Positions 22,358 to 33,363 of a stretch of 64,000 nucleotides of DNA are shown one piece after another. The DNA comes from Cladopsammia gracilis. Lineage: Eukaryota; Cnidaria; Anthozoa; Scleractinia; Dendrophylliidae. The DNA lies in NCBI GenBank assembly GCA_022457155.1, contig JAJGOT010000359.1:793501-857500 (forward strand). The letters are read 5' to 3'. The notes below the pieces were generated by a model. It was given only the letters and a program-made list of their open reading frames with translations. It had not been told where the DNA came from and searched no databases. Position 1 is the stretch's first letter. Every line of letters starts with the position of its first letter. The position numbers and the translations under genes were made by a program.

Positions 22358-22887
22358 TGCACATAATATATATAGATAGACTGAGCCTAACAGCATCGCT
22401 CTTAACTGAGGTAAAAGGTCGAAAGCACAACAATAAAATTGCCAACTGGCTATTTTTAATTTTAGCAATTCTCAAAAACAGACTTATGTGACTGTTTGCA
22501 AGGTTCATTCAGACCGTACAAAAGTTCACAAAAACAACTTTTCCTCCATGTAGAATAACTTGTACGACTAATTTCCAAATAAGATGCACCTGCTGCGTAT
22601 AAACAATTGTCAGAGAAACTGATTTGGAAATCAAAATTGCAAAAAATACACAAACATATTTGCATAAGGCGACGCGAGTGTTCGAGTTGTGTACATAAAA
22701 TCGCTTTTCAACCTATGTAATGAATGAACAAACACATAAAATGGACAACAATCTTCTTTCGAAAAATTTTATTAAAATCTCCATTAGTTTATGTTTAAAA
22801 GCAAAATGCAAACCATTTATAGGTTGATATCAACATAAATTCAGATTGATATCAACATAAATTCCTATCGAAAAAAGGAATTTTGTT

Positions 22888-23076
22888 TTACCTTTTAATC
22901 CCTCCACTGCTTGGAAATTCTTTAAATCTCCGCTTCAGTTCTGAAACACGACGTGACAAACATCTCCCCGCATTGCTCCCATCCTCGAAGCAAGATTTTA
23001 TCCCTGAAAGCTCTTCTGTTTCGACTATAGCGGCTTCTGAGTATCCCTTAATTAGTGTCCCTGTCTTGAGTAGCAA
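22888..23076 (-). CDS. Conserved short peptide of element X, unknown function
   Basis: This 62-residue frame contains KTGTLIKGYSEAAIVETEEL and SELKRRFKEFP. The same peptide, with conservative changes, occurs on the minus strand at about 60620-60406. I do not recognise it. It could be an exon of a captured host gene. No start or splice sites are certain. Confidence 0.35.
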   Translation of the reverse strand: MLLKTGTLIKGYSEAAIVETEELSGIKSCFEDGSNAGRCLSRRVSELKRRFKEFPSSGGIKR

Positions 23077-23111
23077 ACCACGAAAAAATGCGGGAGAATA
23101 ACGAATTTAGT

Positions 23112-24559
23112 TTAATGCAGTGGCTATTCGTACGGCACCCTACGCGGACGTCGATTTGCTATTCGTACGGGAGTCCAAAACTTTCGTCAATTTTCGATGT
23201 TATTCTTCACTTTTATTGATCCACAACATTAAATGTGCGTTTAGTTATCCGAAGCGCTTCTGGTAAGCAATGTTGATTTGGCTGAGATTAATTTGCGGAG
23301 TCTACTACGCAAGAGACTCATTTCGTGACACTGAAATTTAACTCCCGTACGGCCAACTTTGATTTGCTATTTGTAGGGGGGTCCAAAAACTTAAAAAAAC
23401 TTTCGACAATTTTTGTGGATACTTGTGATCCCGCTATTTGTTGACGCTGACATCTTACCTGTATTGTTCATGTATTTGAAGTCTATAGCTAGCATAATGC
23501 ATGACATAAATAACAACATTTCACCACAAATATCTTAAACCTATTTCTAAAAACCTCTAGTGTTCATTCATACAATACACGGTCATCGACCATTGGTAAA
23601 TTTTATGTGAAAAGCTCCAAGATGGATAAACTCAAAAATTCACTCTCGATTTGGCGTTAAACTTTGGAATGAGATACTTACTATATTACAGATCTTCCTA
23701 GGAAATAATTTTTAAAAACACTACATAATTTGCTTTTAATATTTTACAAAACGAAAATGACTATATTGAAACGCTTTGATAATAAAAAAATAATTTTTAG
23801 TTAAATTCAACAATTATTTTATTTATTTAACTATTTTATTTATTTTTTCTTAATTCTAAACTTTCTAATTGTAAAAAGTTATAACTTTCTCCGTGTACTT
23901 TTCTTTAATCTGCCCACCTAGAATAGCCTTTGCTATATGCGGGCAGCTAAAATGTAACTGTTTTTTTAAATAAAGGCTTTTTGTTGTTGTTGTTGTTGTT
24001 TGTTTGTTGATCCACAATGAAGATCACCTTAGCCGTACGTGAGTGATTCTTTTCGGTTCTTTTTATTATTACAGTATATGTTTCATTACAAGACTCTCAT
24101 ATGAATAGCAATAACAAGTTAGTGGGAGTACATGGCGGTGTCACGAGATTCCTTCGCTTAGCTGAATAAACATTGCTCACAAAAAACGCTTTGTGAATCT
24201 AAACAAACGTACGATATTATGGATCGGCAAAAGTGAAGATTAACATCGAAAATTGTCGAAAGTTTTAGACTCCCATACGAATAGGAAATCAAAATTGGCC
24301 GTACGGGAGTATTCTTTAATGCGAAAAATTTCTTAGTGTCACGAAATGAGTCGCTCGCATAATATACAGAGACTTTGCAAATTAGTCTGAGCCAAATCAA
24401 CATCGCTTACCAGAAGCACTTCATAACACTAAACGAACATTTAACATTGTGTATCAATAAAAGTGAAGAATAACATCGAAAATTGACGAAAGGTTTGGAC
24501 TCGAGTACGAATAGCAAATAGATCATGTACGGGTGCTGTACGAATAGCCACTGCGTTAA
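23112..24559. mobile_element. Long-TIR DNA element with TTAA target site
   Basis: GCAGTGGCTATTCGTACGGC starts at 23117, and the reverse complement ends at 24554. Similarity continues for about 300 bp inward on each side. Each arm has two related ~200-bp units containing the box AACTTTCGTCAATTTTCGATG or a close variant. TTAA flanks both ends (23112-23115 and 24556-24559). A LINE tail occupies the middle, and no transposase is seen. TTAA targets suggest piggyBac-like mobilisation, but the terminal bases are not the usual CCC, so the superfamily is open. Confidence 0.8.
23560..24006 (+). mobile_element. 5'-truncated LINE tail inside the long-TIR element
   Basis: The plus strand encodes HSYNTRSSTIGKFYVKSSKM and, after a frameshift, RFGVKLWNEI, the C-terminal end of a coral-type CR1/L2 reverse transcriptase. 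An untranslated stretch follows, with TAAAGGCTTTTTG and a (TTG)n tail ending near 24006. This gives a three-level nest: LINE in TIR element in element X. Confidence 0.75.
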
Positions 24560-24756
24560 CTTAAATGGTTTTCTCCACTAAATGCAGTAAACACAGCAGT
24601 GTTTCCCCAGCTGACGTGACATTCGGCCGTGTAATCGCACGAAAAACAAAGCCTTGCTTTGGTTTCAACATGACGTTGTAAGCGCATGTTTTGCGACGTC
24701 ATACATGCCCGCAAGCTAGTCCTGTGCGGCAGCGGAGGGAGGGCGGCAGGCACATG

Positions 24757-24845
24757 ATGTGCCCGCGAAACATTCCACTAGGCATGGCCATGAAAAATGA
24801 CGGGCATAGGTTCTGAGTATGGGGCTCCGCTATTAATTCCGAGTA
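24757..24845 (+). repeat. Dispersed repeat family R1, copy 2 (end of element X copy 1)
   Basis: The copy reads GCCCGCGAAACATTCCACTA, then AAAATGACGGGCATAGGTTC and GGGGCTCCGCTATTA. The CCAGGCCTTCGGCCTGG palindrome is missing here. Confidence 0.8.
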
Positions 24846-24912
24846 AAAATAAATAAAGCTAGGAGCGGCCGGATGGGAACTGGGACCAAACGAGCCAGTT
24901 GCGAAGCAGAAC

Positions 24913-25300
24913 AGTAACTAATTCCCACTGGAGCCCTTACTCACAATCACCCCAGGTATTGTTAAGTTATGGGAATGAAGCTACTCCCGAGGTGAAAGGG
25001 AGCGAGAGCTCCAAGTTGGCATGGTGGTCATCGCTGCGGGGAGGAGGGAGGGTCGCTGGAAGTGTTGATGTCCTCCCACTATTCACGAAAAGAGAGGACT
25101 GACATAAACTGGGGGGCTCTATATATACCCCCATGCTCAGCAGTCTTCCCAGCTTTTGCCCCTAACAACTGGGCCCGTGGAATGAAATAATAAGGGTGTT
25201 TGTTCACGTGAGTTCCAGTGAGAATAGTAACTAATTCCCACTGGAGCCCTTACACACAATCACCCCAGGTATTGTTAAGTTATGGGAATGAAGCTGCTCC
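24913..25300. repeat. 75-bp direct repeat, 313 bp apart (candidate DIRS 3' repeats)
   Basis: AGTAACTAATTCCCACTGGA begins at 24913 and again at 25226, with about 75 nearly identical bases. Between them (25059-25105) lies a segment with ATTCACGAAAAGAGAGGA that recurs at about 30950-30975. The order resembles B2-A2-B1 of a PAT-like element whose body is the DIRS genes to the right, but A1 is poorly preserved. Confidence 0.6.
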
Positions 25301-25559
25301 TTCGGTGGCCGGTCACGTGAGTTCCTGAATCAGTTGTGCCACGCCTTTAGAAGGGTTTAGTCCCGTTTGGGATAAAATCCTGGGTCCTCCTCCCGAAAAG
25401 CAAAAGATACACAAGCACGACATACACTACTATGACAGCATGAAGAATGATCATCATAATTAAAATATCTCAACATATCATTAAATATACTCAGGGAAAT
25501 GCAGGATGGAAACCAGAGAGAGCGTTTAACTGTCTATAATTTTTCTGCCGGCCGGAGGT

Positions 25560-26640
25560 TTTTCAGCAGCCAGGACTGATGCCAGACTTGAATCCTGCAG
25601 AGTTTGGTCTAGGCAATTGTAGTGGTCGACCATCGCAAGTGTCCGCCAACCAACATGCCGCGCTATGTCTTGTTTGGAGATTCCTAGGGGCTATAAAGTG
25701 ATAGAACACCCCGACCGAAGGCTATGAGGAGTTTCTTCATCGTCAATTCCCAGATCCCTAAGATATCCCTTGAGGCGATTGTACGGCGCGGAACCAACAA
25801 ATGGCTGCTCTGAAATTCGATTGTTCCTAGTAATGGAGCGAAATAAAAATCCGGACAATATATCTATTTTGATGGAGTCGCAGATATCCAAGTAAAGTTT
25901 GAAATTGGAAACAGGACAAATATCTGAGCATTGGCAGGGGCGTACACAAAGCGAATGGGTTGAACCATCCTTTAGAGTCTTACCAAAAGAATGATTGAAC
26001 AGCAATCCGGCAAAGTCGGGGAGATAAAGAACCTCTTTAGACTTGGCTCATCCCAAATCAGAAGAACGGTCCCCCGCATAGAAGTCTACGCAGAAGAAAG
26101 CGAGGTCTCTGGCTAAAACATACAGGAGGTGGGGAGGCACATTCGGTTGTCTTAGCTTTGAAAAATATGCTTTGCTATGCTGATGAGCTTGTTCTCAAAG
26201 AAGGGGATGGCCCTTTGAGGCTGTATCCGGGCCAACGCCTGCTCTTCCTTGATGCTTTTTATGTATCCCTTGACCGACGGGTGCAACGCCGGTTACCAAT
26301 TCCCAGACAATCATCCCAGTCTCCCAGCCCTTCCTGTCTAAAAATGGCGAAGATTTTCCCAATGAGGCTGTCCACAGTTCCAGCGGCGAAGCGCGTGGGA
26401 CAATCACAAGACTTTGGGAGACGTTGTCCCAATCCGTGACAAGCGCTCTCATGGACGACAGTCTTTCCAGCTTTGTCTTTCCAAACCAAGAAGTTGATAA
26501 TATCTGCAGGGGAAGCTGAAGCGAGCGTTGTTGGGACTGGAAGCAACGAAATAAAGTGAAAAAGCAAACTGTGAAGGGCGGATTTTTGACGTTTGTAACT
26601 TTTATTGGACTTCTCCTTCCGCAAATGTTCCAGTCTGAGG
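25560..26640 (-). pseudogene. DIRS tyrosine recombinase (YR)
   Basis: In order on the minus strand: SPADIINFLVWKDKAGKTVV, CDCPTRFAAGTVDSLIGKI and LGIGN. After a frameshift near 26277 come HPSVKGYIKSIKEEQALARI, ARDLAFFCVDFYAGDRSSDL (first Arg) and LFNHSFGKTLKDG. Then follow PHSLRSGCSITL (His-x-x-Arg), an in-frame TAG, and DIARHVGW ... DHYN (His and Tyr). This is the DIRS1-type recombinase that integrates circular cDNA without a TSD. The R-H-R-H-Y set is recognisable, but the gene has at least one frameshift and stop codons at about 25688 and near 26060 and 26140. Confidence 0.85.
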
Positions 26641-26845
26641 TTGATGGCAGGGAGATCAATATGAAGTTTTGCTCATGATTTATCAATGATAATCTCTTTG
26701 TTATGAAAACCACATCTTTGGCAAAAGTTGAAATTATTGTCATTCAAATAAGCATACTCTAGGCATGGAGTAGCCAGTTTCCAAATCCTTGGTTGGGATA
26801 CCTACGAGGGAAGAGATTGAAATTGAGAGGCGATCCTAAAAGCTT

Positions 26846-27950
26846 TTAGATCCCATGGCAAGGGCTGGGTGTGGAAAGAACCTTGAGCGTTAGGGAAGAG
26901 TAACACCTCCAATCACTTTTGCGGCCAAGCGAAACGCAATCAGTTGATCTGTCTTGTAATAACGGCCACCAGAACGGCAGAGGGGTCAACTTGGGCACAA
27001 CGATAGTGAAGGTAATGTCACTGAGGAAACGAAGGACTGGCCCAACCAAGACCAATGGCGGGAACACATAAGCATTTTTGGTGGGAGACTCTCTGTGCGA
27101 AAAGATTGACACTGTGCGAGGAGGGTGAGGCGAACGGAGTAAAATGCGGAAGGGACGTTCCAGAGGCGTCTCGCTGGGTGTTCACATCAAGAGCCAGCAG
27201 GTCAACGGAATTGAGGACCCGAATAACGCCTCTAGCGAGTCCCAGCTGTCGGGGGCTAGCATACAATCCTTATCAGATAGGTTTCTTGAAAGATCATCAC
27301 CCTGATTAAGAGCCGAGGGGATCTACTTAAGGTTTAAGGAAACGTTCTGCTTGAGCATGATAGTGGTGATAATCTGAAGGGCATCGTTCATCTCTTTGCT
27401 GTTCCCACCTTGTTTCTCCCAGGAATAAATGAGTCAGTGAATCGACATGAGCGTCAACACGACAGTTCGTTAAGATGGTGCTCGCTGATTGTATTGTGAA
27501 CGAGGGCGAGGGCGAGGGCCTCTTTGACAGCGATGGGTTTATTGTTATCCTCGTCATTTCATAGATCATGGCATTCCACCTGAGGGCCTTTGGGGTCTTC
27601 CACTACACCTCCCAATGCCACCAGAGATGCGTCACTGGACAGCTTAACGACAATATGCCCCTCATCCAACCAAGACAACTTCTTATCCCAAGCGTCAATA
27701 AAGTGCCAATATTAGATTTCAGCCTTAGATCGCCCATTATCTTAATAGGGCGTGAAGAATGTCTTGCCTTGGCGATGGCGCAGTAAACCTCGTGGGCATA
27801 CAGCTTGGCTTCCGGGACAGGAATGCAGATGGAATTGATTTTTCCCGTAAGTCGCTGAAGCGTTTTAATAGAAACACTACGTTGACTCAAGATGGACTCA
27901 CGTAAGCTAGCAAACTTAACCTTTTTATCATCTGGAAGGATGAAGGCCAG
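26846..27950 (-). pseudogene. DIRS RT thumb, RNase H and C-terminal region, decayed
   Basis: Downstream of RT on the minus strand are LQRLTGKINSICIPVPEAKL, ARHSSRPIKI, then, over several frames, an RNase H-like stretch and SLNLKYIPSALNQGDDLS. The next box is VNLFAQRVSHQK, followed by NAYVFPPLVLVGPVLRFLSD and FTIVVPKLTPLPFWWPLL. This block order is typical of DIRS polyproteins between RT and YR. Each block is in a different frame, so several indels separate them. Confidence 0.82.
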
Positions 27951-28020
27951 TAGGTCTCAATTACACAAGAAACCCAAAAAACGGACTATTTTTTGGGAAG
28001 CACAACACATTTTTTAAGAC

Positions 28021-29190
28021 CTATGAAGTATCCGAGGGAAACGAGGATAGAACAAGCAATGAAGGCAGCAGCTTCCGCCAGCTTAAAATTCGACCACTGA
28101 GTTTGCGAGTTCCGAAGGAAACCGAAGCTGACCGACTGCATGGTACTCCAAGAGAGCGAATTTTGCTGGTGGCGTCCACACCAATGCTATGATAAAGATA
28201 GGCACTCGCCTTCCAACCGAAAGGGATAGTCCTATATACAAAGTACCATCCCCTCCACTCTAGGCCAAAATAAGTTGAGCTCTCGGGAGACAAAAGCACG
28301 TGATCATACCCCCTTTTGTCATCAAAGACAGTTTGAAAATGCCCATGGAACACATAACGGTGGATATTGGAGATATAGTCGAGCAAGAGGGGGAGGTCTG
28401 TTATCCATAAATTTAAAAAGCGCTCATCGTGGCACATTGGAGGCTTTGATGTTTTGACCGTGATCGGCATTACCAGATGAGGCGGTGTTACATTACCAAT
28501 TTGACCCCAGACAGAAAGGGAGCCATCAGCAATACGCTCCAAAATCGTTGCACTTATGAAGTCCTCAAAGTGTTTGCAAATTTTATTGTTTTGGAAAAGT
28601 GCCTCTGGAGGGGACGGGAGATCATAGAATTTCCCTTGAAAATCTCTCTTAAAATGGACAAAGAATTTCGACACCCTGACACCGTGAGAGATGTGACCCA
28701 AAATTTCCTGATGCTTGGGATGCCCAAGAGACAATCCCACTGAGCCAAGTGGGCGATGTATTTGTCCAGCCACAAATCTTTGCAGGTCTGGAAACAGGAC
28801 TTGCTCTGACAACGCATGAACGGAGCCACACGAGACCATTTCCGTTGAAGGGTTGGGGCCCGCCATGCGGGATTTCTCCCCATTCCAATTGCACCATTCG
28901 AGCTGAATCCACGCGACCTTCTCAGGATCAAATGTTAAGGGAAGGCCTTTTGATTCCCCTAAGGCCCTGAGAAAAAATTCGAAAGGCGGGTTCAATGGTT
29001 TCAAATATATATAAATATATGTATATGAAAATAGCTTGTTTGGAAAAAGGGAGAAAACCAACCACATGACAGGCCCCGAAATACCCTGTCTAGGACAGAG
29101 TGAAGGTTTTAGATAACCCCTTCGGGACAAGCCAGCGGTCAATTCCCAAGAAAAAGGAAAACACGAAACAACAGGAAATAGCAACAACAA
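28021..29190 (-). pseudogene. DIRS reverse transcriptase, YxDD box deleted
   Basis: The frame holds GQIGNVTPPHLVMPITVKTS, PPMCHDERFLNLWI, FQTVFDDKRGYDHVLLS, TYFGLEWRGWYFVYRTIPFG and WKASAYLYHSIG. These are RT motifs 1-4 with the DIRS-specific DDKxGYDH and PFGWKxSAYxYH. The following GVPCS should lead into a YIDD box, but the sequence jumps to the post-YIDD segment (VGQLRFPSE in another frame). About 18 bp containing the catalytic Asp pair are gone and the frame is changed near 28140. It is therefore catalytically dead. The N-terminal ~200 residues are a linker with no motif. Confidence 0.85.
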
Positions 29191-29271
29191 TGGTTTATTA
29201 AATGTCGTCTACCCATAACACTGTCACAAAATGAAGCATAGATAACAGTATGGCTACGGTAAACCTATAAA

Positions 29272-29560
29272 GTTTACTTCCGAGTGGCTTGTGGGCAATT
29301 ACGAGCAAAATGACCAATTCTTTTGCAAGAAAAGCAGTGCCTCCTATCAAGACTGTAAGGGCTCAGGCGGGCCCATCCCCGACGGCCCCTACGCGGGCCA
29401 ACAGCACCTCACAGGGGGGGTGGGGGAGAGAAGAAGCTCCATTCCATGGAGACAAGTACGGGGTCTGAGAGGGTTGAGATTTGAGAACCTGTGCGACTCT
29501 AGAGGTGTTCAGCATTTGTTGCAACTGCTCTACCTTATCTAAAACCTCGGCAATGCCCTA
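29272..29560 (-). pseudogene. DIRS-type gag C-terminus with CCHC zinc knuckle
   Basis: The minus strand reads KVEQLQQMLNTSRVAQVLKS and, in another frame, HCFSCKRIGHFARNCPQATR then stop. C-x2-C-x4-H-x4-C at 29336-29295 is a retroviral-type zinc knuckle, expected at the gag C-terminus just upstream of RT. Confidence 0.75.
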
Positions 29561-29682
29561 TAGGGGTAAGAACGAAAACAAAAGCGAAGAGGATTATTGG
29601 TAAAGACGAACTGAGGCGAATTATCGGAAACTGCTAAGCTTCCGTAACGCTTAAGCGAGTCACTTTCGCTTTCTCCTTCCAT

Positions 29683-30240
29683 CCCTTGTCCTTTCTTTCT
29701 TTCTTTTAATCATTATCTCTTTTTTTCCTACCTTCTTTTTTCCCCTTTCCCTTCTTCTTTCCTTCACTCTTCCCTTCTTTCTTTCTTCTTTCCTTTCTTC
29801 CTTTTTCCTTTTTCCTTTTTTCCTCTTTCCTTTTTTCCTCTTTTCGTCCCTTTTCCCCCTTCTACTATTCTGTTCTGCTCTCCCTCTCTTTCCTTCCGTC
29901 TCCTTCCTTTTTTCTTTTTATTTTACTTTAATTTTTTTTGCTTCCTTTTTTTCTTCCTTTTTTTCCTTCCTTCTTCCTTTTTCTTGTTCTTTTCGTATCT
30001 TTTCTTTTTCTTTTTTCCTTTTCCATCATCCTTTCATTTTCTCCTTGTATTATTTGTTTGTTTGTTTTCCTTCTTCTCTTTCCTTTCTTCTCCTTGCTTT
30101 TTTCCCTTTTTTTATATATCCTTCCTTTATTTTTTGCCTTTTTTCAGCCTTTCTTTTGTTCGTGCTCTCTTTTCCTACCCTCTTTCCTTCTTCCTTTTCT
30201 TTCGTTTCCTTCATTTTGCCAGCCTTACATGATTCCTTTC
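29683..30240. repeat. ~560-bp polypyrimidine (plus) / polypurine (minus) tract
   Basis: The tract is almost pure C and T on the plus strand, mostly CTTTCC/TTTTCC variants. It lies between the leader and the CCHC region of the DIRS-like element; read on the element's coding strand it gives Lys/Glu/Arg-rich peptide or intron. It could form triplex DNA. Confidence 0.95.
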
Positions 30241-31001
30241 CTTCTTAATCTTAGCGCTATCCCTTAGCACCCCTGTGTGAAAAATAAATAATACAAAAGG
30301 CAACAATAACAGCCAAGACCGATGCCGCAAAGGTGTGGCAAAAGTCAAACGTTGAATACAAAATGCCGCTTCCCAGGGAGAGAGAGTAAACACGTGGAAG
30401 GGAATAACACTTTAAACAAATGGGAAAGATAAAACAAAGCCTAAAACAAACAAAGCGACAGTTATGTGACGAAAATAAACGAATAACAAACCTAACGAAG
30501 GGAGGTAAACTAAACAAAATATACGGGAATACACACACACATGTACCCAGCAACAGTTACCCAGCAACAGTTACCACCAACATGGGAGGAAACAAATACT
30601 AACAGGAGGTAAACGACGGAGAATATACGAAGACCGCACACACAACAAAACTGAATGGGTAACATACGAGAAAACGACCAACACAAGCATAAATCCGCAC
30701 AAAATTAACTACCGACCCGGGGAAGCTGTTGAGCCTGTTGGACTTGCTCCGCTTCTACCGCATGTTCGGGGTTAACAGCTTCAACCACAGGGGCCGGGGC
30801 TGCTGCAGCACCGTCAGGATTGTCTGCTTGAGCTTCTAAATGCGCTGCCAAAACGTCCAGGGTTAGGAGCAACCGGTATTTGTGCCATACTATAAAGCGG
30901 GTGCAGCGATGACCACAGTGTAAAAAACAGTCGTCTGAACTGGTGACATCCTCCTGCGATTCACGAAAAGAGAGGAAGTAGTATACAGAAATGATATACA
31001 C
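30241..31001 (-). other. Putative 5' region of the DIRS-like element
   Basis: A minus-strand frame at 31001-30705 ends AEQVQQAQQLPRVGS and has an Ala/Pro-rich middle (DGAAAAPAPVVEAVNPEHAV). I do not recognise it. Its first part (FRESQEDVTSSD) comes from the segment shared with 25059-25105. A pyrimidine-rich stretch ending CACACAG at 30270-30280 could be a splice acceptor. The 16-bp direct repeat ACCCAGCAACAGTT lies at 30544-30573. Confidence 0.35.
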
Positions 31002-31059
31002 ATAAATGCCGAATCAGTATCTGACAACTGAGACGTCCTGAAATAAAAATAAAAATATT

Positions 31060-31950
31060 TACCCTAGAATAGGATCCTTAAGGCAAGCATCCTGAACGAG
31101 AGGTCCTCCGAGCCAAACACACTGTTGCAATGTCCTTGTACGAAAGCTTGTTGGTAAGTCGGCAAGTCCATCCATGCTACAACGTACTCTCGGAAACCCT
31201 TACCATCAGCTGTGACCATGGGCCAGTATGGAGCCGAAGGTCAGTGCGGTACTATGACAGTCCCAGCGGCTTTGCAGTTACGCATATGTAAAATAACACG
31301 GGGAATTAAAGAAATGGGTGGACATACATAATTATTCTCTCCTGACCAGTCTAACACAAATGCATCAATATCTTCGGAACCAGGATTCCAAAGTCTTGAA
31401 TTAAACCTTTGTAATTTATTATTGAGATGGTTCGCAAATCAGTCGATAGAATGAGGCCCCCAGATCTCATCAATTATAGTAAAAATGTGCTGAGATAAAC
31501 ACCAATCATCTGGATTGTAAATACGACTCCGATAATCTGCCTGTTCGTTCTGGGATCCTAGAATCCACTCCATTTCAATGGAAAGTTTGTTTATGCAGCA
31601 CAAATCAAAAATAGATAACGCTTCCTTCTGTAAATGATCTTTGCCGCTTCTGCATGATATTATCCCGGGACATTCTGGTTATCTGTAAACCATTTGATTG
31701 AACAACCTGACAACTTGTCAATAAGCAAAAGCAAAACATATTTGACCACTAAGATTTCCCTTAATGTAGAGCTAGCTTGCATTTCTGTCGCGTTCCACTG
31801 GCCAGCAACCAGGTCTTTGCCACACTGGACGGAAAACCCTCAAAACCTGAATCACTTGCATCGGAATAAACAACGCCCACAACGCTGGACTTAGGAACCA
31901 TAGTCTTGCCATTAAAAGAATCAATGTTCTTCAGCCAAAATGAAATTTCA
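31060..31950 (-). pseudogene. RNase H and C-terminal region of a second RT element
   Basis: The minus strand reads SFWLKNIDSFNGKTMVP and VVGVVYSDASDSGFEGF (RNase H start), then MQASSTLREILVVKYVLLLL and WFTDNQNV. After a frameshift come LSIEMEWILGSQNEQADYRS, DEIWGPHSID, FNSRLWNPGSEDIDAFVLDW, PPISLIPRVILHMRNCKAAG and FGSEDLSFRMLALRI. This tail is characteristic of DIRS/Ngaro-like polyproteins common in cnidarians. One frameshift near 31670 and stops near 31440 and 31250 are present. The recombinase expected downstream is absent; the element breaks off near 31060 next to the other DIRS element. Confidence 0.78.
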
Positions 31951-33363
31951 TTAGCAATGCCTGGAGATAAAGGGAGGCGTTGCTCCCAAGAATTTCTTTG
32001 TTCTATGGCAGAATAGCAATTTTGCGAAAATAATCTTGCAATATTCCCAATGGCACATGACATGGAAATAATCTGACCCGCGATAGATACAAGCTTTCAG
32101 GCTTGAATGTTTTTTCTCGACGTGCATTCCTCCAAACAAGCTTACTAGTTTACTAATTCTTCTACCGGGAATACTGATCATGCCAGATTGAAAATCTAAA
32201 ACGGCTCCCAGAAATGTTACTAATTGAGAAGAAACCCAATTCGACTTCTCTTCATTTATTGTGAATCCAGAAGCAACAATACCATGTCGCACTTCACGGC
32301 TCAAAAATTCAGCTCTCTCAAACGAACGACCTCCTCCAATACCATCATCTAAATACAAAAGGATAGGATACCCTTGGCTCCTCCAAAATTTTACTAGTTG
32401 TCTCATAACCTTGGAAAATACGTAAGGAGCAGTTGCAAGGCCAAATGGCAAAACACAGAAGACATAAGACTTCATAACTCCATCAAAAAGCCATTTTAAA
32501 GCTAAGTACTTAGTTTGCTCCTCGCAAATGTCAATGTGATGGTAGGCCGACTTGAGATCAAATGAAAACACATAAGCGCCTGGGTAAAACATTTGCAGCA
32601 CAGTTCTGAGATCCTCGTACTTAATAGATTTTTTAACAATGAACGTGTTCAGATGCGGCAAATCTTAAATGAGGCGGAGCTTCCCGGATGATTGAACCGC
32701 AATGTGCAATGGATTACAAAACTCAGGATAATGTGGCACTTCTTGAATACAACCTCGAACGAGCAACTCTGAAATTGTTTCATTAACAAATACCCGGTGG
32801 ATTAGAGCTGATTTCCTATTATCTATTGAATATGACAAAGGTGTTTGATCGAATGTTATTGTATAACCGTGTAATATGATCTCTTGGACAAATTGCGATG
32901 CACCAATGTCACGCCAAAATTTTGTATTAGCCTTTAGTTTGCCTTGAACAAAGTCTGAAGCCACGGTAAACTGTTCATACTCGAACGTTTCACTGTTTAG
33001 TTCCATTAGAGAGGGTTGCGGTACTAGACTGTTTTGGGTGAGAACAGGCGGAGGCCCAGTGACATTGGTGGCCACATCTAAAACATGTGTCAAACTGCCG
33101 GTCAACAAAATAGCATCCACTTTGGGGACGAAAATAGCGCCAATTATGAGCTGTAAAACCAATATTGGCATAAGAATTTCGTTGAGCCAAATTAGCTGAC
33201 TGAGGCATTCAAACTTTTCTCTTTTTCTCCAGAACAGATATGAGCTTATTGGTGGCTCTCTTTTCGGTCTTTTTGGTTTTCTATGCGTCGACTTCGTTGT
33301 CAGCCAACTCGTCATCAACATACTCATTAATAGTGGACCAACCAAATTCCGATTTGTCGGCAA
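31951..33363 (-). pseudogene. Reverse transcriptase with intact YLDD but one nonsense codon
   Basis: The frame holds FWRDIGASQFVQEIILHGY, GCIQEVPHYPEFCNPLHIAV, SSGKLRLI, an in-frame TAA at 32665-32663, and DLPHLN. It continues KYEDLRTVLQMF, VFSFDLKSAYHHIDICEEQT, FCVLPFGLATAPYVFSKVMR, ILLYLDDGIGGGRSF and VTFLGAVLDF. It is a full RT palm with the catalytic LDDG, resembling DIRS/Ngaro-group RTs. The TAA replaces the Leu of LRLILDL and is in frame on both sides, so a single T-to-A change accounts for it. Other frameshifts lie upstream in gag-pol. Confidence 0.85.

Larger units (their letters stand above)
22358..24880 (-). repeat. Dispersed element X, copy 1 (interrupted)
   Basis: Segments 22358-23111 and 24757-24845 align to 59723-60650 and 60745-60855. 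A minus-strand frame in both copies reads LLLKTGTLIKGYSEAA, then EELSGIKSCFE and NAG. The conserved amino acids with synonymous-looking differences suggest a real exon carried by the element. The copy is split by the TIR element at 23112-24559. Confidence 0.75.

Noticed and set aside
29938..30267. Hydrophobic 109-residue Phe/Leu-rich membrane-protein-like frame
   Set aside because: It is a translation artefact of the CT-rich low-complexity tract (TTT/CTT/TCC codons).
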